Assembly (NCBI GenBank): GCA_002964805.2
Contig: PUDQ02000003.1
Location: forward strand, 1,984,001-2,048,000
DNA from: Trametes villosa
Taxonomy: Eukaryota; Basidiomycota; Agaricomycetes; Polyporales; Polyporaceae
Direction of reading: 5' to 3'
DNA: 64,000 nt
Positions 55,601 through 64,000 of this stretch are shown piece after piece. The translations under genes and the position numbers were made by a program. The number at the start of each line of letters is the position of its first letter. Within the stretch, counting starts at the first letter, position 1. The notes below the pieces were generated by a model that saw only the letters and a program-made list of their open reading frames with translations, did not search any database and was not told where the DNA came from.

Positions 55601-55960
55601 GGACCCGTGCCTTCGAAGCTCGTCGGCGTTGGCTCCACCGCGTACTTCGGCCTCACGATCGGCACGAACCGCGCTCTCGCCGAGTTCGCGGGGTGCGAAG
55701 GCGTGTACGAGTGGGCGGACACGGACCTCGCGCCGGACTTCCAGGTCGACTGCTCGACTATGGAGCTGGGCAGCTACTGGAGCGGCGTCAAGCAGACGTG
55801 CTACTCGTACAGCCTCGGGCCGTCGAACGTGCCCGGGGTGAGCACGTTCGCGCTCTTCTGCGGCACGAACATCGGGAACATCTACTCGTGCCTGCAGCAG
55901 CAGGGCATGTATGGGAATCTGCAGTTTGCGTTCATGAACTGGGCGACGTCTTCGGGCTGA
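52670..55960 (+). CDS. Secreted multidomain protein with NucA/NucB-like DNase motif
   Basis: Nine exons (52670-52867, 52923-52982, 53037-53117, 53186-53252, 53305-53365, 53427-54312, 54370-55134, 55189-55329, 55394-55960) join in frame to give 941 residues. A signal peptide (LSAYLAFTSASA) is followed by a cysteine-rich N-terminal domain (to about residue 210). At residues about 365-500 is a segment like the NucA/NucB deoxyribonuclease family: cysteine-flanked YDPWDGGSRRG, then ISCDEFPFSSSLEGG, the family's core motif. An alanine-rich linker lies at about 663-710, and a C-terminal cysteine-containing domain of about 140 residues ends the protein (CFGAGSQGFVKIGDV). NucA/NucB enzymes are secreted non-specific DNases; the other domains are unknown to me. 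A fragment of this gene recurs at 58845-58916. Confidence 0.82.
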
Positions 55961-56349
55961 TGCCATTACCGCGTTCTACCTAGCCGCTAGCGCTGTAGCC
56001 CAGTACGTTTGTTCATACATACAGGATTATGTGCGCACAATGTGATAGTGGTGAAGGTCAATGGCAGTTGAGATTACCTCGTGCCTTCTTCTCAACATGC
56101 TAACGACGACCCGGTAAGTACTCGCGCAGTATGACTCGTATGTGCAAGCTGGAACATACAAACCTATCTTTTTTGGGATGCGCACTCGGGTAGACAACGG
56201 GCGCTTCATGATCTCGCTACTTGACGCAATCGCCACGATGCACTGCGACTCCATCTTTGCAGCGCAGAGAATTCGCATCACTGGCCCAGTCACTTCACTC
56301 TGGCTTGCTATTACAAATGTCACCTCATACGATTTCCGTGAATCACTGG
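55961..56349. other. Spacer between nuclease-like gene and K3, duplicated upstream of K4
   Basis: 389 bp with strong similarity to 58917-59237. Shared blocks include GTGCAAGCTGGAAC and GCACTCGGGTAGA followed by AACGGGCGCTTCATG. Probably the promoter region of K3. Confidence 0.75.
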
Positions 56350-58650
56350 ATGCAAACGGTTATGGGTGATGATACACCAATGTCTGCCCACCAGCATCAC
56401 GAAGCCCTAGCCGTGAACCTCGCAACCTTTCGCTCTCAGATGTGTGGATACTTGGCACGATTCTCTCTTTTTTATGGATGGGCATAGGCTGACGGATATA
56501 TACTAGTGTGAATCGATTAATGAAGCATTCGAGAAGGCGGGTTGTCGCGATCTCGTGGCACAAAGCTGGGACCGACCTCCTATGGATACTGTTGATGAAG
56601 GCAGCATTCCACCACGCATCGCGGTATTCTCCCGCGCCCAACGGACTGCAGCATCTTTGAGATTAGACGAAGTTCCCAAATACCCTCGCGACGAGCCAAC
56701 AACCTGTGCTAGCAGTGAACGATCAGCAAACTCCGATGTTTCACATATGGACGCCCCTGGCCCGCTCTTAGAAAACCCGCTCTCGGAAGTATCTATGATG
56801 TGGGCCGCAGTCGAACTCGTCGTCAACGTGGAAACGCGTCCAGACCCTGCCCCCACCCTCCTGCCTGACCGACTTCTGCAGGACGCGTCCCTCGCTTTCA
56901 GTCACCAGCACCGCTTATTCCTCCTGGCAATCGACATCCATGGCAGCACAGCGCGGTTCTGCCGCCTCGACAGAGCCGGAGCTGTGGTCTCTGAGCCCTT
57001 CGACCTCGTGGACGACCCAGCCACTCTCGCGACGTTCCTCTACCGCTTCAGCAAGATGCCGCGCGTGCAGCGCGGATACGACCCAACTGTGACCTTCGCC
57101 TCGGACGCCGAGGCGCGGCTCTTCCGGGAGCTCCACTCCCGCTACTCGACCGTCGGGCCCGGCTCCGTGCTTGAGCGTGCCCTGCGGAACGCTGCTGCTC
57201 CTGGGTGGCCTATCTCTGCGATCGACCTCTACGCCCCATGGTCGCCTCCCGACGCGTTCCTCGACGCCGACGCCACGCCAGAACTTACCCACCACCACTG
57301 TCTCGTCGGACGGCCAGAATACATTAGCCCGTCGCTGTTTGGCAAAGGGACGCGCGGCTTCGTGGCGTGGAGCCTGCCCGAGCAGCGTGTGCTGTACATC
57401 AAGGACAGCTGGCGACCAATTTATGAGGACGCCCCGAGCGAGTTCGAGCACTACCAGACGCTCTATCAGGCCCTCGGGGAACGGTGCTGCCGCTTTTTTC
57501 CGACCGTGCGCGCGGGAGGAGACGTGGTTTGGTCCCCTCCAGGAGAGCATGACGGGCAGTGTGGCCGAGCAACAGTGCAGGAGACACAAACGCCTGAAGC
57601 AGTACGTCGAAGACATTGCCGACTGGCTTTGCGTGAAGTATGCAGGCCTCTTGTGGAATTTGCGGAGCCCATAGAGCTGGTAGGCGCGCTTTACGGAGCC
57701 CTCAAAGGTGAGTGCCCCGTACACGGGCCAACTTATCGTAGCTCATATCGTAAAATACAGCGCATCAACTGGCGTGGAAGGAGGGGAAGCTTCTTCATCG
57801 CGACGTTAGCGCGGGGAATATCCTCATCTATGACCCTGTCGACGGTAGTGAGCGCCTGTTCTTCCTCACCGACTGGGACTCGGGGAAGACCGAGGACCAG
57901 CTGAAGACGAATAAGGCGAGGCAGGCTTTGCGGCGTAATGTCAGTTCCGCACGCGACATCGGTCCAAACATATCTAACTAACAGAACCCACAACGTACCT
58001 AGGGAACGTGGCAGTTCCTTTCAGGCCTGCTTCAATGCTACCCTCACAAACCCCAGGAGCTTTCGGACGACCTAGAATCGTTCGTCCACGTGCTGAACTG
58101 GTGTACGCTCAAGTACATCCGCCACTCACTATCCGGCGAGGCGCATGCTCGGGATCTTTCATACTTCTTTCGCTTGACCTACGACTGGTATATTCCCGCT
58201 GCCACACTCAACGAGAAGGTTACGAAACTCTCCGAGGGACAGTCCTTCGTCGACGGTCTTCCATGCGCTAAAACCAACCCCCTCGTGATATTGCTGGCAC
58301 GTCTTGCCGTTCTGTGCAAGAAGCATTACGACACCGTGGACTACAAGGCTCTCAACCAAGGAAAGCCCGCCCCGTATCTACTCGAGCCAGAGACCGTAGC
58401 ATGGACATGGGAACATGTGGCGGACTCTGACTTAGAAGAAGATGAGCCTGCGCAGGAAACGCCGCCGTCGCTGGTACCCCAAAGCAAAACCTCCCCGCTT
58501 CAGGACCACAAGGAGGTTCTCGCTGCGTTCGCCGCCGCTCTCCGCAAGAAGAAGACGAACGTGGACACGGGAACATTCGATCTGGTACCGGTAGTCTGGC
58601 CAGGCTTTTCCAGGACAGAGAAAGACCAAGTACCCGCTTTCCTTCTATAG
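56350..58650 (+). CDS. FunK1-type protein kinase K3
   Basis: Four exons (56350-56454, 56507-57707, 57761-57939, 58003-58650) give 710 residues. Catalytic loop LLHRDVSAGNILI (H448), DFG-equivalent TDWDSG, GTWQFLSGLLQCY before SDDLESFVHVLNW. The N-terminal domain closely matches K4 (DASLAFSHQHRLFLLAIDIH is identical in both). The first intron, by comparison with K4, would start with GC in a poor context (CTTG|GCACGA, where K4 has CTTG|GTATGA), so splicing of exon 1 is doubtful and translation might start elsewhere. The C-terminus is short, without the long tail of K4. The rest of the frame is intact. Confidence 0.82.
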
Positions 58651-59237
58651 TGACTGTGCATTGATGTGTTCGCAAGTGTCTCCCTCACCCCTCGGAAATC
58701 ATGTCTGTTGATGTCGTTCCCGCGCTGCCTCTAGGGTCCCCGCTTCATGCCATGTCGATTACTCCCCGAAATCATCTCTGCTGCTGGCATACCCAGCGTC
58801 ACTGCCAGGGTTTCGCAATCACGAAGCGCGCGGACCTAGTATGAAGTGTGTAAGAGCACCGCGACGTCTGTAATGCAAGCGGCGGGCAAGTGCGATCCGC
58901 GTGACCATTTGCCGTAAAGCTATAGTAGCGTAGATCAACGGTAGTTGCATTTATCTCGGGCCTTCTCCTTAACACGCTAACCACGACCTACGGGCGCGGT
59001 AAGACTCGTTTGAATGTGCAAGCTGGAACCTACAGACCTACCTTATTGGGATACGCACTCGGGTAGATAACGGGCGCTTCATGCTCTCACTACTTGACGC
59101 AACCGCCACGATGCACTGCAACTCCATCTTTGCGGCACAGAAAACTCTCGGCCTCAGAAGTGCTGATCCATTCACCTCACTCTGGCACATGGGCAGAAAT
59201 GGCGTATCATGAACTTTCCGTGAACTGCTGGCTGGGA
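58651..59237. other. K3-K4 spacer with duplicated flank
   Basis: 587 bp. The first 195 bp show nothing. Then come a relic of the nuclease gene (58845-58916) and a copy of the K3 upstream region (58917-59237). Confidence 0.75.
58845..58916 (+). pseudogene. Relic of the NucA/NucB-like gene
   Basis: About 72 bp align with 54232-54305 inside exon 6 of the nuclease-like gene; for example GGCGGGCAAGTGCGA is shared exactly. The relic contains an early stop (TAA) in the source frame and passes directly into DNA matching the flank at about 56040. So some 1.7 kb of the copied gene, and most of its 5' part, have been lost. Confidence 0.8.
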
Positions 59238-62200
59238 ATGGTAATGGGTGACGACTCTGTACCGATGTCCGCCCACCAATATCACGACGCTCTACCTGTC
59301 AACGTTGCAACCTCTCGTACTCAGATGCGGAGAAACTTGGTATGATCTCTTCCTTTGTGTGATGGGAATAGACTCACGGGTATATACCAGTGCGGATTCA
59401 TCAATGAAGTGTTCGAGACGGCGGGTTGTCACGATCTCGTGGCACACACACGGGACAGCGTGCCCGAGCAGTTATGCCAGCCTCCCTTATGTACTGACAG
59501 TGGAGGCCCTGCACCGCCCCGCATTGCGGTATACTCCTGCACTCGACGTACTGCAGGATTACTGGTATACGAAGAAGTTTCCAAGGACGCCCCCGACAAG
59601 CCAGCGCCTCGTTCTAGCAGTGAACGGCCGCCAAACGTCGATGCTTCACACATGGATACCCCACTATTATGCGATACGCTATCTTCAGATTCTATGGCGT
59701 GGGCCTCGGTTGAACTTGTCGTCAACGTCGAGGCGCGTCCAAACCCAGCCCCCACGCGCCTGCCTGACCGACTTCTGGACGACGCGTCCCTCGCTTTCAG
59801 TCACCAGCACCGCTTATTCCTCCTGGCGATCGACATCCATGGCAACACAGTGCGGCTCTGCCGGTTTGACAGAGCCGGCGCGGTGGTATCTGCGCCCTTT
59901 GACTTCGTCGACAACCCAACCATTCTCGCGACGTTCCTCTACCACTTCAGCCGGCTGCCACCCGTGCAGCGCGGGCACGATCCGACCGTGTCCCTGGCCT
60001 CAGACACCGAGGCTCAGTTCTTCCGGAAGCTCTACTCCCGCTACTCGACCATAGGATCCGACTTTGTACTCGAGCGCGGCCTCAGGAAGGCTGCCACGCC
60101 CGGGTGGCCTATCTATGCACTGGATATCCACGGACCGTGGTCGGAACCCGATACCTTCTTGAACCTCGCCGCGTCCGGTACTTGGCAACAAGCTTCTCAT
60201 CGCTGTCTCGTCGGCCGTCCCTCCTTCCTGACTGGCACCCCCACAGGCAGAGGCACCAAGGGCTTCGTCGCATACGATCTGCACGACGAGAAAGTCGTCT
60301 ATATCAAGGACTCTTGGCGGGCTCTGACTGAGGCCGGCAGCACCCCTGGCGAGCTGGACAAATACCAGATGCTCTACCGCAGCGGGTTAACGCCCGAGCT
60401 CGGACTTCTGACGCTTCGCTGCGGAGGAGATGTCGTATGGCCCATACCTGAAGCTCCTGATGGTCTCGAGGCCTCGCCTTCCCCGCCTTTCGAGTCTGGT
60501 CGCAGCACATCTTCGATCGAGAGTAAACCTCAGACGACGTTCACGCAGGAACACGTCAAGGTTACGGCGGGTGGATCATCACGCCCTCTCCCTCGGCGTC
60601 ACACTAGGCTCGTCTTCAAGGAGGTATGCAGAACTCTCAAGGAGTTCGTGAATGCGGAAGAGCTCGTCACGGCTGTCGGAATGGCTCTCAGTGGTATGTG
60701 TTGTTGTTGCTGTGTGTGTTGCCGCTACTGATTACGCATACAACGAACAGTCCATCGAGATGCTTGGAACCACGCTCATCTCCTTCATGGAGACATAAGT
60801 GTAGGAAACATTCTGATCTATGATCTCCCCGTTTCGGACACGCCCTCGGACTCGGACGCGGACTCGGATTCGGGTGCGGGCGAACAGTCGGGCTCTGGAG
60901 ATGCGATTATGATCAGAGGCATCCTCTCTGATTGGGACCTCTCAAGGACACGGACACAGCTTAGCCCGGGTAATCAGCAAGCCACCCCGCCCGACGGCCG
61001 GTCGGTGAGTAGTTTGGTTGTATCAGATGCTAAGTGCTCAGGCTGACGAGCGTCACCATCTAGGGAACATGGCAATCTCTGTCAGCGCTGTTGCAATGCT
61101 ACCCAGACAAGCCCTACGAGCTTTCGGATGACCTCGAGTCGTTCGTGCACGTTCTCAACTGGTGCACTCTTCGATATCTGCAGCACGGGTCCTCTGGCGA
61201 GCGCAACAAGGGGATGCTGACGACCATGTTCAGCCGCGTCTACGACCAACGCGCGTATGTTGGGCCGGGACCGGTGTCCCCCTCGCAGAGCAGGCTCATC
61301 TGTCACTACAACACCAAGTTCTCTCACATCTCTAGTGGTCGTGCTTTCGTTACGGGCCTTCCTGAGGAGCGCACGAATCCGCTGGCCCATCTGCTGAAGC
61401 ATCTTTCTCAGCTATGCAAGGAGCACTACGAAAGCGACCACATTCGAAAGTACTGGAAAGATCCTCCGAGCTCGGAAGGCGCCAAGCCCAAGGAGCCGCC
61501 ACAGAAACAGAGGCCTAGGACGCTTCTCGATCGGATAAATCAAAATCCAACTGGACCAGTCGCGTACGCTAGTATGCAGCAGATCTCGAGTACCCCGGAG
61601 AAGCTGGGGTCGCCGAATACCCCGGCGAAGTCGCCATTCGAGGACCACACCCGGACCATGCAGATATTCATCTTAGTGGTGGGAAACCCGGAGTTGAAAT
61701 GGCCAGCCTCCGGATACGACAGGCTCCGCGACCAGATCACGAGCATGAAGAATGCCTCGGAGGTGACGGGCTCGACGAGGAGCAGCGACGTGTATTCTCA
61801 GGAGAGCGACGACGCGCGCCCCACCAAACGTCGAGCACGAGCCCCACCGGGTCGTCAATCACCTCTCGCTGGTCCTTCGCGCCACGGAACTCCAGGATCT
61901 AGTACATCGCCTTCCCCGTCGGGCTCACGTTCTGCCTCACTCATGCGAGAAGGATCACAGCCTGGCTCGCGACCTGGGTCGGTGCCTCCACACCGTCCAA
62001 GCCGCCTGGGCAACGTCGCTGTGCCTGAGCTAGCCTCCATGCACATTCGCGACGCGCCCATCCCACCCCCTCCTCCTGCGCCGAGCAAGCCTCGTGGTCG
62101 CAGGACCCAAGCAACACCTGCCGCGACGTCTCAAGGCAAGAGGAAGAGCAAGGGCAAGAGCAAAGCCAAGGACGTCGAGGTAATCCGTTTTCTACGCTCG

Positions 62201-62249
62201 CACGGTACTTGGCTCTGACTTGGACTATCTGCAGTGTTGCGCGCACTAG
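59238..62249 (+). CDS. FunK1-type protein kinase K4 with HGD catalytic loop
   Basis: Five exons (59238-59339, 59391-60693, 60751-61004, 61064-62179, 62235-62249) give 929 residues. It is the tandem sister of K3, with the same N-terminal domain and GTWQSLSALLQCYPDKPYEL motif. The catalytic loop reads LLHGDISVGNILI (H481-G482-D483), so the usual arginine of HRD is glycine while the catalytic aspartate and the asparagine are kept. The DFG position reads SDWDLS. Exon 3 has a longer acidic insert (SDTPSDSDADSDSGAGEQSG). The C-terminal 250 residues are Ser/Pro/Arg-rich and end in a basic KGKSKAKD-like stretch suggestive of nuclear localisation. The last exon adds only CCAH. Confidence 0.88.
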
Positions 62250-63545
62250 AGGACCTGCCTCGCCATGCGTACTCGGCGGTGTCCATGCTGGACCGGCGTC
62301 CCCGTCTGTCCGGCTCTCCCTTTCGACTCCCCAAGTTGATCCTCCGCTCGCTCCTACCTCTTGTACCGCATTCTCGACGCCCAAACCTCCGCTGAATCAC
62401 CGATTCGTCTCGTTCTTTCCTCCTCGCGTCCCCGCTCTCGCTTGAGTCGTCTCCCCTATCTCTCGACAGGCCGGGCGTCCAACACGCCACACTGACCGCC
62501 AATAGCGCGCCTAGGCCTGCAACGCAACCCGCTCGCCATGACACTTCCGGCACTCGCGTTTCCTTTTCTCCTCGTATCATCATCGCCTCCTCGTCTCAAC
62601 GTCTCCTCGATCATCCTTCAACGTATACACACGACCTATACTCCCACCTTGTTTTTAAGCCTCCCCCACTCCGTGTTTTCTCTCGTCTCTTTGTACCAGC
62701 ACCTCCGCGCGCGACGCGCACGCATCGTTCCAGCTGCATGTCCAATCTCGTCCGCGCACACCTCTAGAATGCGTGGCGGAGTCATTCGTGTATCTACTGG
62801 TGCCCGCTGTCGTTTTTCGTGCTGGTTCTCCAATGTATAACATGTAATGTGCTCGCTCGCGTTGCTCCTGACGGCCCGTGACATACCTCTCAGTGCAGGC
62901 GTCCGTCTCAGGCGGGCGTCGCGGTTGAGTCTTTGCGCATCGGTTCTCAGAGTCATTGCGTGCACGCCACTGCAGGGCTCCCACAGTGAGTGCGCTCTCT
63001 GCGCGCCGTCCGCGAGCCGCCTATACGCGCTGTAGGATGTAATACCCGAGTCGCTGACTTCGTACGGTGGGTCGCTGTGACCTGCCATGATAGTCCTGCT
63101 GGACTCGGACCTGCATAGTATCTAGCATCTCCTCATATGGCGGCCTGCTCGATATCGCCCTCGACCGCTCGTCTTCGCGTTCAATTCGCCTCTTGCCCGT
63201 GTGTGCCCCATCCGTCCAGGTGGCACCCCCGCGTCTGCACCTCTCTCGAGCTCGCCATCTCAGGTTGAGTCCGGCTGCGCCACTACTATACCCTCGTCCG
63301 GACGTCCGACGCCCTCGTCCATTCGCTCGCTCTCCGAGTCGAGCGCTATTGTCACCGTCTTGTTAGTCGCGGGGTTGCTTCAGACCATGTCCGACGTTAA
63401 CGTTCGAGTTTCGTGGTACGATACGCCAAGCTTAAACACCCCGGGCCCGGGTGTGAGTCCGAGGGGACGGGGCGCGGTGCGCCGGCATGTTCGGAATCTG
63501 GAAAAGCAGGCTCATGTTATACGGCCTGACGGAAGACAGTGTATC
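62250..63545. other. 1.3 kb intergenic region
   Basis: No gene called. A plus-strand Ser/Pro-rich frame at 63201-63560 runs into the tRNA gene and lacks any motif, so it is probably not coding. Confidence 0.5.
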
Positions 63546-63627
63546 GGCCGGCTGGCCTAATGGTTAAGGCGTCAGTTTCCGGGTGGGAATCAGCTGAAGA
63601 TTCTGGGTTCGACTCCCAGGTTGGTCG
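63546..63627 (+). tRNA. tRNA-Arg(CCG) with 9-nt intron
   Basis: The cloverleaf folds by eye: acceptor GGCCGGC/GTTGGTC (with G-U pairs), D stem GCC/GGC, anticodon stem TCAGT/GCTGA, T arm CTGGG-TTCGACT-CCCAG, discriminator G63627. Loop TT-CCG-G then a 9-nt intron (63583-63591) at the canonical 37/38 site, then A. Anticodon CCG reads CGG arginine codons, common in this GC-rich genome. Five T residues at 63628-63632 provide a Pol III terminator. Confidence 0.88.
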
Positions 63628-63632
63628 TTTTT
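63628..63632 (+). terminator. RNA polymerase III terminator of tRNA-Arg
   Basis: Run of five T immediately after the tRNA 3' end. Confidence 0.7.
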
Positions 63633-63928
63633 GCTCACCTGAAGCCCTGTACTTCGGAAGGCGCCTTCCCCGCGCATGCGTTTCGTTCGGACTTCGTTTG
63701 GCACCGGGATGACTCCCACTACGCCAGCATCGAGTGCCGCCCACCCAGAGCCAGCCTCCAGACCCTAGGAGAAGAACGATATGGCAGTGCGATAGGTTCC
63801 CTGTACTGGAGTACACGCACAGGAACGCACAGAGTAGAGATGCATGCATAGCCGCGAGCAATGAACGGATGGGAGGCAGTCGCAAGGTGGAGGTAACGGT
63901 GATTACAGCGGTACACAAGTGGCAGTCT
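63633..63928. other. Short intergenic stretch
   Basis: 296 bp after the tRNA with no recognised feature. Confidence 0.4.
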
Positions 63929-64000
63929 CTAGTGGGTTGACACAGGGCGGACGCCGCGGGCGGCGGAGGTGATCGGCAGGCCTGCCGAGATGGGCGCGCT
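63929..64000 (-). CDS. Possible C-terminus of a gene entering from the right edge
   Basis: The last 69 bases read on the minus strand as SAPISAGLPITSAARGVRPV, then STH and a stop, with strong GC bias in third positions. It may be the end of a minus-strand gene lying mostly outside the window. No family can be assigned from 23 residues. Confidence 0.3.
   Translation of the reverse strand, partial: SAPISAGLPITSAARGVRPVSTH

Overview
This window is from a filamentous basidiomycete, most probably a white-rot polypore close to Trametes. The reasons are: genes cut by many 45-70 nt GT-AG introns, GC-rich third codon positions, three lignin peroxidases (a family restricted to white-rot Polyporales), a short-type manganese peroxidase, a polyporopepsin-like protease, and four FunK1-type kinases, a family greatly expanded in Agaricomycetes. 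All exon models given below were assembled by hand from splice signals, and each keeps a continuous frame.

Layout. 1-5.1 kb: 3'-cut AAA+ ATPase and a BTB/POZ protein (both minus). 5.1-11.3 kb: the 12-exon beta-1,3-glucan synthase FKS1. 12.2-14.1 kb: secreted aspartic protease. 15.3-20.2 kb: lignin peroxidase LiP1 followed by FunK1 kinase K1. 20.4-29.7 kb: alpha/beta hydrolase, MYND-finger protein, a 741-residue unknown and purine nucleoside phosphorylase. 32.1-33.8 kb: manganese peroxidase. 34.5-38.6 kb: Ldb17/SPIN90 homologue and a small cysteine-rich secreted protein. 39.7-45.1 kb: kinase K2 and LiP2 (both minus), an inverted copy of the LiP1-K1 block. 47.8-49.5 kb: LiP3 (plus), divergent from LiP2. 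52.7-56.0 kb: a 941-residue secreted protein with a NucA/NucB-type DNase motif. 56.3-62.2 kb: tandem kinases K3 and K4. 63.5 kb: an intron-containing tRNA-Arg(CCG).

The window is a ligninolytic island: LiP1-3 can oxidise non-phenolic lignin through a surface tryptophan, and the MnP makes Mn3+. Housekeeping genes (FKS1, PNP, Ldb17) lie between them. The main structural story is duplication. A LiP plus FunK1 unit has been copied in inverted orientation, LiP2 and LiP3 form a large inverted repeat and carry mosaic introns that indicate gene conversion, and a second unit (nuclease plus FunK1) was tandemly duplicated, leaving a ~70 bp relic of the nuclease between K3 and K4. FunK1 genes therefore travel with two unrelated secreted-enzyme genes in the same 64 kb.

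I recognised no transposon, CRISPR array or bacterial-type feature. Several gaps of 1-3 kb hold nothing I can call.
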